From positions 1,820,498-1,884,497 of the forward strand of contig JACEVL010000019.1 of the NCBI GenBank assembly GCA_020284085.1: DNA of 64,000 bases, given 5' to 3'. This stretch comes from Aporrectodea caliginosa. Its lineage: Eukaryota; Annelida; Clitellata; Crassiclitellata; Lumbricidae. Shown here piece by piece: positions 45,071-57,215 of this stretch (position 1 is the stretch's first letter; each line of letters starts with the position of its first letter). Position numbers and translations under genes: made by a program. Under the pieces are notes generated by a model. It was not told the origin of the DNA, searched no databases, and saw nothing but the letters and a program-made list of their open reading frames with translations.

Positions 45071-45902
45071 GTGAGATTTGTCATGTGGCTGACCTTCACA
45101 GGACGGGGCGCCAGTCCCTGCTTGGCAGATACAACGCCTGTGTCCTCGCTAGAATTGTCATAAACCTTGTGCCCTTATTAGAATGTTTATTTACACCTTC
45201 GGCAATGCTCCCATCAGTATTTGGTTGTAAAACACCGTGCCATCAACCTTTCTAATGTGATTCGATGTGGCACGACGACTTCCTGTAAAGCACTGTTGTC
45301 AGAATGCACAAGGCATCACTCTGGGGTTTACCCGGAACGCCGAAAACCGATTCCCCGAAAGTGATGAGAAATGCAGAGTGGATGCAATACCCGAAAATTT
45401 TTATACAAAGCGTTTGCCATCCAGAAACTAGTATAGACTAGTTTCTTCAGATATATGAACAGTGTATTCAGAAAGTAACCCAAAAAGCTAGGTTTGCACA
45501 AATAATTTTTTTTACTTATGAAATTGATTTCAGGATCTAGCTGAAATTCAGTTTGGGGAATGAGGTTTCGAGTATTCACTACGCACCCTACTCCAATGAG
45601 ACCAGTATCAGTAAACATAATAGTTGAGACAAAGCATGTTAATTAAGATCCTAGATGATATCTGGTAACTGAGGCAGCACACAAACAGAGAATAAATTTA
45701 AAACGTGCAGAACTGTGCACCTGCAACTCCTCCACATGTCTTAGTGCAAGGAGTAGCAGTTAAAGTCAGCGTCAGATGACTGAGGGCTGAGCACAGACAA
45801 AACATTTGGTCATTTAATTTAACTGCGATCTTTGCCTTGTAACCTGAGAGATTTGGTAAACCCGTAGTTTAGGTTGGTAAATTATTTTATATCGTCAAAT
45901 TA

Positions 45903-46290
45903 AAATGGAAGCTGGATTGATGAAAAAAATGGTTTCCCTAAATGAAAGTGGGATTGATGAAACCATTTATGTATTTAAATAGAAGTTGGATTGGTGGAAA
46001 TAATTTTACAGTAAATAGAAGCTGGATTGATGAAACTAATTTTTGATGCAATAGAAGCTGGATTGAAGAAAATAATTGTTTCCGTATTAAAGTAGAAGCT
46101 GGATGACCCATGAGAATAGTTCTTTGCCTAAATAAAAGTTCCATTGATGAAAACTATTTTTTTGGTTAAATAGAAGTCGGGTCATATTTTTCATGAAATG
46201 GAAGATTGAGTCATTTTTTCATGAAATGGAAGCTGGATTGATTAAACAAAATTTCTTCATGAAATGGAAGTGGGATTGATGATAGTTATC
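45903..46290. repeat. Imperfect ~40-45-bp minisatellite in NDUFAB1 intron 1
   Basis: About nine or ten units of AAATAGAAGCTGGATTGATG followed by AAAMWAATTTTT, with unit length varying. Nothing in it resembles coding, despite an open minus frame created by the periodicity. Confidence 0.9.
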
Positions 46291-46673
46291 ATGGACATAG
46301 GTAGACCAGCGTGAAGTACGGCATTAAAGACATTCAAATAATTTACCAGCCTAAACTACGGGATAACCAGAGATTTTTTAAACTGGAGTGTGTTTGATAC
46401 CCATGCCTCAGATTATCATTTCTCTACAACTTTTTGCATTTTAAATTTTTTATTAGTAAATAATTAATAGAAGTCAGTGTAAAAATTGTAAGACAGGGTC
46501 AAATACTGATATTTTGCCTGTTTTTGCATTTTTAGTCTTACCTATGAGATCTGGTTTTCCTTTGTTTTTGTGATTGTTAGAAGTGACAGCTACAGAAGAC
46601 TCAAAAAGTGCTTGTTGACAAGACTTAGCTTAATTAATGGTACAATAACCATTAACCATTAATATACATTATA

Positions 46674-46785
46674 CAGTGGTGTGCAAAAGTTTGGAATCAC
46701 CAAATTTTTTTTCATTTCTTCAACATCCAGAGATGTTATCTCTATTCTGCATTAGAGCTAATGCAGTTAATTCTATATAGTGTTA
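46674..46785 (+). mobile_element. Tc1-like transposon, left-end remnant
   Basis: Begins right after a TA with CAGTGGTGTGCAAAAGTTTG, the characteristic Tc1-family terminal repeat. Breaks off before the (ATT)n core repeat at 46795. No second end or transposase nearby. Confidence 0.7.
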
Positions 46786-46794
46786 CAGGGTCTG

Positions 46795-46890
46795 TATTAT
46801 TATTATTATTATTTTTTGCCCCGAGGTAAACATGATCCCTCAGGGTCTTCAAGATTAATTAAAATGATAAAAGTCTGGAACGGTTAGAAC

Positions 46891-46935
<45 letters not shown>
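46795..46935. repeat. (ATT)n with shared core, second copy
   Basis: GCCCCGAGGTAAACATGATC then CCTCAGGGTCTTCA between ATT tracts. It matches the core at 2610-2700 inside the hAT element. Confidence 0.8.
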
Positions 46936-46938
<3 letters not shown>

Positions 46939-47222
46939 ATTATTTAGCTTTGAAAATAAATGTCTGCATAAGGATGACTTTTAATTTTACGTTGGTTATG
47001 GTACGAATACATGTAGATGAACTTCTCACTAGAAATGATGGATTAAGTCAATAGAGATTAATCAATCACTGCTCGTTAAGGTGGCCAATCAGAATGCTCT
47101 TAGCTCTTCTTTCGTCAACTAATTACAGAGGATATGGCTCATGCATGTGAAACAGCTATTATATACTGTTTTGATTGATTTTATTAACAGTGGTTTGTGT
47201 TGTTTATGTTACTTGGCTGCAG

Positions 47223-47339
47223 ACTGTTCATCCTGTATCGGGCGTTCGATTCTACAGCCATGTTCCACTGACTCTGGACATGGTTCGAGATAGAGTGCTG
47301 CTTGTCCTGCGTCTCTACGACAAGATCAACCCTGAAAAG
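47223..47339 (+). CDS. NDUFAB1: Mitochondrial acyl carrier protein, coding exon 2 (mature N-terminus, helix 1)
   Basis: Thirty-nine codons after acceptor TGGCTGCAG, phase 0 at both ends. It reads TVHPVSGVRFYSHVPLTLDM, then VRDRVLLVLRLYDKINPEK. The human protein has [20 protein letters not shown] at the same place, so the presequence is probably cleaved near residue 68-69 (before SHVPLTL). VRDRVLLVLRLYDKI is helix 1 of the acyl carrier fold. Continuing homology (PEK then LTMESHF) needs the exon to end at AAG 47337-47339, where the following bases are GC rather than GT (AAAAG|GCAGGC). A GT donor 17 bp later would insert six residues, AGISTA, into a conserved turn. I prefer the GC donor. Confidence 0.93.
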
Positions 47340-49195
<1,856 letters not shown>

Positions 49196-49499
49196 TAAAG
49201 TGTGATTAATATTGCTTAACTTACATAGAAAATTTGGAGGTTAAAATTTTTATTGAATATCACTACTCCCAACATTACCGGTCAATGTTTGATAAACACT
49301 GGATCCTCTTTTCTATTGCTACCTATGTCATCCATATGTACAGTACACGTATTATCACTGTACATGTTGCAAAGAGATGGCATTTATAATGAGGTCATGT
49401 TTTAAAAATGAATTAAAATTACTGGTAGGCTGTATATGCAAGGTTCTGTGTGTGATCTGTAATCTATATGCAAATTTCTATATGCAAATCTTAAATCTT

Positions 49500-50155
49500 C
49501 TCTGCTGCAGCTGCTACAATCAGCTTTGGCATTTGACGGTGTTTTCCCACTCTCTAACTCCTAGCTCAGCCTCAACGCTTGTCCATGCTTTTGTTGTTTC
49601 ATGACTTGACCACTGTAACACCACATATGACGGACTTCCTGCCTGCCGGATCAGGTCCCTAAATGGGTCCTGTGCACAGCTGTCCACCTAGATTAGGCTA
49701 CCTCGTTGATCTTGTAGGTCACATTCCCAGGTTTGGCCGAGTCTCGTGAGTACACGTGCGATGTACTTCACTGGCTCCTTTACCCACAGCACATTGTTTG
49801 CCGAATTTCTGTGTTGGTCCGGCACTGTATTGAGGGTTTAGCCACTCTATAGTTGCGCGTAATGCGGGAGTGCTGCTCCTCCACAACACACAGCCAGCGC
49901 CGCTGCTTTCTCTGCTCAGCTGCACAAGCTGAACTTATTGCCCTCGCTCGCGGACTGCTATCAGGCAGCGCCGTGCCTTCTCCTTGGCTGGCCCTTCGAC
50001 CTGGAATGGACTGCCTACTACGCTTTGTCAAATACCTATTGGTCAATATCTGTCTTGTTTTTCACTGCCCTTGAGACTGTTCTGTTCGACTAGGGCTGGG
50101 AGCACTCCTGAGTAGGCGACCTTGAAGGGGCGCTATATAAAATTGCTGTAATAAT
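49500..50155 (+). mobile_element. CR1/L2-like LINE, 3' part
   Basis: Plus strand with frameshifts: LTPSSASTLVHAFVVS*LDH, HNYDGLPAC-like, HCIEGLATL, FLCSAAQAELIALARGLLS. It ends AGGCGACCTTGAAGGGGCGC then TATATAAAATTGCTGTAATA. It is closely related to the more intact copy at 61022-61855 (minus). Lies in NDUFAB1 intron 3. Confidence 0.87.
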
Positions 50156-50184
50156 AATACACACAGTCACACACACACATATAT

Positions 50185-50624
50185 GTGACGCCAGGGGTCA
50201 AAACCCGTCACATGTCGGTTTCTGACCTTTTTATTCAGTCATATTCTACAATTAATCTGCTTCAAAATACTTTTTACAGAATGAAAACATCTTTTTTCTA
50301 ACTGAAGTTATGTGCGTTTTATTCTTTCATTGGTTTAGAGTGAAAAAAATCGAATAAAAAGTTTCTGAATATTTATGTCACTAAAGTCCTCAGCAACCAT
50401 TGCTTGATTATTCTGCAATTGTGCGGTGCAATAAAGGACTCTATTGTGTGTCGAATAAAACAATGCGGCATCAAAATCGGATTACTACTTTGCAAGTTAC
50501 GGCAAATTCACAGGCAACTGCTGAATTGAAGAATATTCTACATTGTTGACCCCTCTTGCCTATTTCAGCTTCTAGCTCAGTAACTAGGAAGCGACAAGCG
50601 ACGGGTTTTGACCCCTGGCGTCAC
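50185..50624. mobile_element. MITE with 25-bp perfect TIRs in NDUFAB1 intron 3
   Basis: 440 bp, starting GTGACGCCAGGGGTCAAAAC (perfect inverted match of 25 bp at the right end). The flanks are TATAT on both sides, compatible with a TA or longer AT duplication but ambiguous because the site is a TA repeat. Confidence 0.92.
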
Positions 50625-50754
50625 ATATATACATACAAGCCTGATATGCCAGTCATGAAGCCAGTTTCAGCCTGATGTTTCTATTTTTTACAGAAATCTT
50701 TCACATATTTTTTAGCGTGGGTCTGGTCTCTGGTACAATCCATGTATAATTATG

Positions 50755-50987
50755 TTGAATTCATTTTGAAAGACATGTTATATAAACATTACATTTTTTA
50801 TACTGTGGTTTGCAAGACATGTACAGTATTTGCTGGGCACAGTGACAGGCAAAATATTTACATAACAGTGGCAGACATTAAATGTAAATATCTTGCTTGC
50901 CACTGTGCCCATCATTTACAGCACATGTTTTGCAAGCCACAGTTTCAAAACCGTAATGTTTATATATGTCTTTCAAAATGACTTCAG
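50755..50987. repeat. Long imperfect hairpin (fold-back) in NDUFAB1 intron 3
   Basis: Left arm 50755-50873 and right arm 50881-50987 are imperfect reverse complements with a loop under 10 bp. Paired blocks include CATTTTGAAAGACATG, ATAAACATTAC, CTGTGGTTTGCAAGACATGT and GGGCACAGTG…ATATTTACAT. It carries no internal coding. It could be a fold-back element or a dsRNA-forming segment of the NDUFAB1 pre-mRNA. Confidence 0.9.
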
Positions 50988-51406
50988 CATGTATATGGAG
51001 TCCTCAGTAAGCTATACATACACCCCAACATGTGTGCATGATTTTTGTGGGAAGTTACAGTCTGTTTAAACTGGGTTCATGACTTCGGGCTCATATGGGT
51101 ACTTATATATATAAATTATGATGTGTCTGTTTAAGACTGGGTTGTCTGTAAATTGTAATTTTGTCTAATTCAGTGTTATTGTCAGATTTTAATACTTCAA
51201 GAATCCAATAATAATTTATCCAATTATTGTATTAATGAAATTGAACTTAAAGAATTATGTGTATTTTATTCGAATTTTAGTAATCGATAACATTATGAGG
51301 CATTTGTTTCTTGATCAGTTTCGTGTAACTTAAGTTTCGTTTGTAACCTTTTCAATAATTGCTGATAAATCATGGTTACATGTATCACTAGTTTTTTATT
51401 CTTTAA

Positions 51407-51538
<132 letters not shown>

Positions 51539-52030
51539 ATCACCTTAGTCCACGAATATAAACGAATCGCTGGAACTTGAACACTCACACTACTTATGTA
51601 ATGTGGTAACATTAGAAAATTGGCACCAGTTTTAGAGGATTTTCTCTGAAGAGAAGTGACATTTTCTGAGGTCAAAGCCAAAGAAGTAAAGTCTGTGGTT
51701 AAGAGATATTTGATCATTTTTCTTAGATAATAGTAATGTCCAACAATGTTCAACAACATTTGTGGAACCAGTTTCGTTTTTTTTTTGCCATATTGTGTTT
51801 GAAAGATAATTTGTTTTTGGTGACATAGTTTCATAGGCAACACAATTTATCTGGCATGCACTATCTCATTTCAGCAGTCTTCAGTTTTGAACTTTGCTCA
51901 TTTCTGTTTGGTACAGATTTAGGCAATACATGTACTTGTCTTTCTAGAAGCTTAGAATATTTGACTTTTCCATTTGACTGATAGCCACATAGGTATGTAC
52001 TGAATACCTGCAAGAGTTCTTAGAATGGAT
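51539..52030 (+). other. NDUFAB1 3' flank
   Basis: AT-rich, presumed 3' UTR and downstream DNA. No clear AATAAA beyond the one overlapping the stop. No repeat seen. Confidence 0.4.
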
Positions 52031-52039
52031 TTTACAAGT

Positions 52040-52250
52040 TAAATGCTGACAATATAATTATTATTTCACATTTATTAAGCACCACTATCTAGTGTCCAAG
52101 CATCAATAATATTGATGGTGCTGAGCAATAGTGAGTGAAGGACTTGCTCAAACTTCCTACACAATAATAATCTCATGGGAAGCTTGAACCTGTAGTCTCC
52201 GCATTACAAGGTGAACACTGTGAGCCATTTGACTATCATGTCCCACCTAT
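52040..52250 (-). mobile_element. tRNA-derived SINE, second type
   Basis: Minus strand: ATGATAGTCAAATGGCTCAC (A-box-like region) and CTACAGGTTCAAGCTTCC (B box GGTTCAAGCTTCC at 52178-52190 plus). The body CTCAGCACCATCAATATTAT differs from the 19935 family. Confidence 0.65.
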
Positions 52251-52334
52251 AATAGCAATATAGTAGAGAGCAGCAATTTGTTGGTTAACCTCGGCATATG
52301 GGAATGTGGATTAAGATGCTTTACAGAGTAGAAC

Positions 52335-52429
52335 CTTGCCAGCATAGCCACAATTCCATGGGCATTAAATGGGACCCATATGGGTTCTATACGGGTTCCG
52401 TATGGGCTCCATGTGGGCTTGCTGGCAGG
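52335..52429. mobile_element. ~95-bp palindromic mini-element with TATGGG periodicity, copy 1
   Basis: Bounded by CTTGCCAGCA / TGCTGGCAGG. Inside is a run of ATGGGACCCATATGGGTTC-type 10-12-bp repeats. A related copy lies at 59388-59470. Confidence 0.7.
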
Positions 52430-53239
52430 AAAGCGGCTGCCAGTGTAGCATTGGCAAATTGGTCAGACAAAAACTTTTTCTCAATGTTTGGTAGGGGTCA
52501 AATCCTCTTACCTAAATTTTATACCTGCTCCTATCTCCCTATTAAAATCCGACAATTGTTTTTCAGACCATTCCCGGCAAGAGCGGTCTAGGATGCATTG
52601 TGCATCTGGTGCAGGCTCCACTGGCCTCGTATATGACTGGACCCTGCAAGTGATGAACTGTTTTGGGTCAAGCTAAAAAGCCGACATGGAATGAACAGAG
52701 CGCTTCTAAGACGTCTGAGAAGTCGGATTTTCTCAGCTAGTGATTTGGAAATGCAACGATTTTAAGATTCATATTCACGTTAAATTACCAAATAGGTTGA
52801 AGTTACCAAATAAGTCCTAAGTTACGAAATAGGTCTATTAAAGCTTGCTATTGCCGAATGCAGTGTTTATCAGTAGCGAAGTAAAGCATGACACATTTTA
52901 TACTTAAGTAACAGTTTTAGTGCATTGGCATTTAGGAAGTGCTTGCACAACTAAATGGAAATACTTTTGCATGTAGTGGAGTAATGTTTGACCAATTTTG
53001 CATGCTCAGTTATACATGTAGTGTAATTTCTACGATTACGACAAGTTACTAGTGACGCATGTTTATACTGGCCAGCTGCAGGGGTTGAGGGCTTGAGGCC
53101 CTGTAGGCCCTATATCATTGGCAATTTTGCTGCTGTCCGATCAAACGAATGATTACCAGCAAATGGAGCGTGAAGGGCAAGCGCCAAACAAAGCAGATGA
53201 TATCGCTAAAGCAGAGGAGCACTGACTAATTGCCATGCC

Positions 53240-53460
53240 GAGTATCAGCATCATCATCAGTTCCTGACACGAGCAAGTTGACGGAGATGGGTACCTATAA
53301 ATTGCATGTACCAGTTGTACCATTGTCCTTGGTCCTTTGTCAAGTCCAATGCTCCTCTCAATATTAGTCCAAGTCTGCTTAGTCTGCTATGTCCACTTTT
53401 ATATTGTCTATGCAGTGCAGTCTTGGCCTGCCTTTGTTTCTCTTCTTCGAATCTTGAATA
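53240..53460 (-). mobile_element. RTE-like LINE 3' end
   Basis: Minus-strand match to the 14105 and 28970-29150 copies through GACAAAGGACCAAGGACAAT, GATGGAGATGGGTACC-complement and the CATCATCATCAG tail. Confidence 0.7.
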
Positions 53461-53854
53461 TAGGGCTTATATTGCATTGCGTGGAATTCGGTCAGCTGAC
53501 GTTCTCTTAACGTAACTATAAACTATCGATCGATGACCAGAACAAGATGGCATCGGCCGACATATCGAAAAATCGTCCAAATTCAAAGGCTTGGCTGCAA
53601 CTCGTGCAGGGAGCCTGCGCAGGCTCCCATGATCTCATTGACATGGGAGACGGCTCGCAGATCTCGACTTAGAGACCTATGCTTAACGGTATTGACTGTG
53701 GTAGAGTCAGTTGACGCTATTATAATTTTCGACACCAATAGCAATAGTAGCCTAATTGTAACATTGAAGATGACGATGATGATCATGATAGATTAATTTT
53801 GAGTCTTGAGGGCTCAAGTGAAGGCCTTGTGAGGAGTTAGTAATAGGCATTTTC

Positions 53855-54115
53855 TTAATTTGAGTACCCGAGGGCGGGTGGCCAGTCCTCTGTCTCGCCG
53901 TCTACCATATACTGTCAACTGTTATTGTTAAGTGTTAACCTACAGGCTACAGCGTTCTGCCTGTTGTTTTCTGAAATAAACGAATATAGTTGGGTTGACT
54001 AGGGGCGCAGATGAACCCGAAATCTTGGATAAAATTTATTGCTCTGCCATGGTGCGGATCTGAACTGCCACCAACATGCAAACTAGTGACCACTAGATTG
54101 CTGCCCACCCCTTTA
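53855..54115 (-). mobile_element. tRNA-derived SINE, same family as 19935-20222
   Basis: B box GTTCAGATCC (plus 54056-54065), A-box region TCTAGTGGTCACTAGTTTGC, body with CGAGGGCGGGTGGCCAGTCC. About 260 bp, minus strand. Confidence 0.8.
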
Positions 54116-54469
54116 GATCTAATTATAAGATCCTCGTTATCGTTACCATGCAGCATTATCATCGTCACTGAACGACGTCATCAAGGTAATTTCGTGGCTG
54201 TTGTTCCATTATTCTCCATCATAATAATTAGCCTAATCTTATATCAGCCGTAGGCTAACTGTTGTTGTCGTGGTACAGTAGGCCTACTAGCTGTTTCTCT
54301 ACGTTTATATTTTGGCATAATTCGTCGTTCCGGTCTGTAACTTCTCATGTTTTATTATCTTGACTTGTAATTTCTCTTTCGGAACAGCATTCGCAGTTTT
54401 ATCGTATACACGCCGTGTCCGACTCTTTTTATCTGCTGATCTTCATCGGCGTATCTCCAGTCTATTGTT

Positions 54470-54985
54470 GCTCCGTTCAGCGCAGTCTAAGAGGGCGGGA
54501 AGTGGAGGAGAAGGGACTGGAAGGGGCGGGAAGGGGTGGGATGGGAGGAAGGGGTCGCGCGGCCGTCCAAGAGTTGCATCTGTGTTCATCAGTGACTGGA
54601 CACTGTCATGCTGACCGTCCATCGAGGCGGTCTAGGCAGAGGCGGTCGGGCGTGGGACCTCTCTGGTAGATACTTATCTTGGTAAACGGGTGGTAGAGGT
54701 GGGAGAGGCGCTCCGCCCCACCTACGACGACGACGGCGGGCTCTTCTGTGGGGGCGGCCAGCGACACCCGGACGCCGTCTCGGCCATAATTCCGCCAGAC
54801 ATCCATCCCATAATTCCGGCGACATCCGGGCGATTGGGCGCACGATAGCAATCGATCCGTGGGATTTGTTCGAGTCGACTGGCGGTCCTTCCCATCATGC
54901 ACTGCGGCAGATGATCGTCGTTCTGTTCTGCCGATCGATCCGTCTTCCCACCCTATCCACCCCCACCCCAACTCTCCCCCAAGGC
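54470..54985. other. GC-rich, CpG-rich patch
   Basis: Sharply more GC-rich than its surroundings (for example GGGCGGGAAGGGG, GGTCGCGCGGCCGTCC, ACGACGACGGCGGGC), with long open frames in several phases (54606-54971 -, 54589-54843 -) that composition alone can explain. No protein family recognised. It could be a CpG-island promoter of an unplaced transcript, or a GC-rich repeat. Confidence 0.35.
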
Positions 54986-55256
54986 TTTAACCTTACCATT
55001 CCCACACTCCCAAGGCATCAGCATTAACTGTAGCTTCACTATGCCCACCCATGCACTCTCCCCAAGACATTCACTGTATCCCCAGCCTAACCACTCTCAC
55101 TCTGCCAAGACATCAGCATTCACTGTATACTATAGCATGGGGAGTAAGTTTGGTTTAGAAAGTGGGGAACCAATTTTCGCATCATTTCCCCTTCGTGATT
55201 GTTATATAGGCCTAATTAGCCTACAACGGCACCGTTTATATTCCATGAATAATATA

Positions 55257-55259
<3 letters not shown>

Positions 55260-55301
<42 letters not shown>

Positions 55302-55322
55302 ATAATATATATATATATATAT
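55260..55322. repeat. (TA)n microsatellite
   Basis: Long near-pure TA run. Confidence 0.97.
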
Positions 55323-55669
55323 AGCTCAAATGAAGATCACGCGAGATTATGATGATGCTTTATAATTGGTTTGAGTCTTGAGGGCTCAAATAAAGGCCTT
55401 CATGCATGCGAGAAAATAATAATGTGCTTAATTTCTTCTGGGCATGAAAAGATTGGGTACGGTACCCTCCAGTCAAAAAGGACCCCTCAAACATTAGGCA
55501 TGTGCACGATAGCTTCACTCCTTCCACTCCTCCATTCTCCCCCAAGGCATCCATATTCATTGTAGCCCCAACATTATTTACTCTCATTCTCGCAAGACAT
55601 CTACATTCACCTTAATTAGACCCTCCCTCCATTCTCATTCTTTACACCTCCCCACTCAGCAAACTCATT

Positions 55670-56740
55670 TCCTCGTCCTCTGTTGATCACCATCACCTCT
55701 ATGACGACGATACACACCAGTACTGCTCATATCTTTCTCCCCTTACTCCCTTCCAGATGCACTAAACCATCTACGAAACACCACCATCCAGATATCAGCC
55801 TGGATGACTGCCATCCTGCTGTGCTTAACCCTTCAAAACAGAATTCCTCATCATTGGCCTCCGCGAGCAAATAACAAACTAGCCTATCCTTCCGAGCTTT
55901 CTCCAACAAATCTCACTTCTCCCGTGCCTTACTCTTCTCCTGTCCGTAATCTTGGAATCATCTTCGATAAGAATCTTACCTTTTCCGACTACACCAAGCT
56001 ACCTTGCACCTGCTGTATGCACATCGGTGACCTTCGTCGATTGCTCCCAATGCTTGGTTATAAGACCGCGTGCGTAAAAGCCACCTCAGTTGTTCATTCC
56101 AAGCTCGACTTCTGTAATTTTTCCCCTTTTTAACACATTGACTCTCGACTTCTCAAATAAAAGGCCTGCAAACAGTCTGCAGAACGCTCTCGCCCGCACA
56201 GTCACCAAAACTCCCAAACACCACCACATAACCTCTGTTCTCAAACCACTTCATTGGCTACAAGTCCATTCACACATCCATTACAAAATTGCAATTCTTA
56301 CAGACTTACCTATAACGCCCCTCATCCCTCTCAACCTTCTTACCTTCGCCAATTATTCACCATCCAACCACCCGGGTCTACTCGCTGATCGTCATAAACT
56401 TTCTCTATCTCGGGCGCCAGTCTCATCCTCTCTGAAATTCTGCAACCGCTCTTTAGTCTATCCTGCACCAGCACCAGCTCTTTGGAACGGACTCTCAAAA
56501 GACCTCCGCTAGTTTGCTCATCCTCCTATCTCGCCCGCTAATTCCACCTCTCCTACGCTTACACGCACCAATGCTACTTTCCACTCATGACTGAAAGCGA
56601 ACTCTCCAAACTATAATATCCTGATTCTCCTCCTGTGCCATCACACGACCACCATCATCACCATCGATTTTGACCTGGCATCGAAACGAGTATCCCGATG
56701 GCGCTACTGCAGACTTGATTTGGTATAGCGCCGGTGAATA
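55670..56740 (+). mobile_element. CR1/L2-like LINE, RT C-terminal half
   Basis: With frameshifts: SPVPYSSPVRNLGIIFDKNL (RT block VRNLGVxxD), TFSDYTKL; NSLQNALARTVTKTPKHHHI; SVLKPLHWLQVHSHIHYKIA (HWLPxxxRIxYKI); PAPAPALWNGLSKDLR. The earliest part (55680-55860) includes DDTHQY-like text of the catalytic FADDT motif. Pyrimidine-rich and 5'-truncated. Confidence 0.87.
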
Positions 56741-57136
56741 AGATGGTCTCTCTGACGTGGCTTTTGTGGGCGCTGAGAAATTTTCGAAGATTTACATTAC
56801 ATACCGGTACCCCTTTAAGCTCCGCAATGCATAAATATTCACCCTATTTAGGCCTACCCTTGATTGTTTCGTTCCTCCGCTCCACACGCACGTGCTTAGT
56901 GACCGCCTTGAATTCGTCTTATCTCTGTTCCCATCCTATTATAGCTTACGGATACGAGCGTCATCTCAGACCCCAAGTAGCCTACATATTATTGACGCTG
57001 CTTCTTTAACCCTATCCCATCCACCACCAGTCAGTACTCCACCACATCCACATCACTTTCATACGGAGTAGCCTACATATTATACTGGGTTAGTAGTCAC
57101 GACTGAACTCGACACACTTTCACTCTTATTCTGCGC

Positions 57137-57215
57137 AACGTCCGTCCATCCGTCCGTCCGTCCGTCCGTCCGTCCGTCCGTCCGTCCATCCGTCCTTCAG
57201 TCAGTCCATCCGTCC
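57137..57215. repeat. (GTCC)n microsatellite
   Basis: GTCCGTCCGTCC run with CATCC interruptions. Confidence 0.95.

Noticed and set aside
45938..46144. Minus-strand frame with repeated SSIQLLF
   Set aside because: Periodicity of the NDUFAB1 intron 1 minisatellite.
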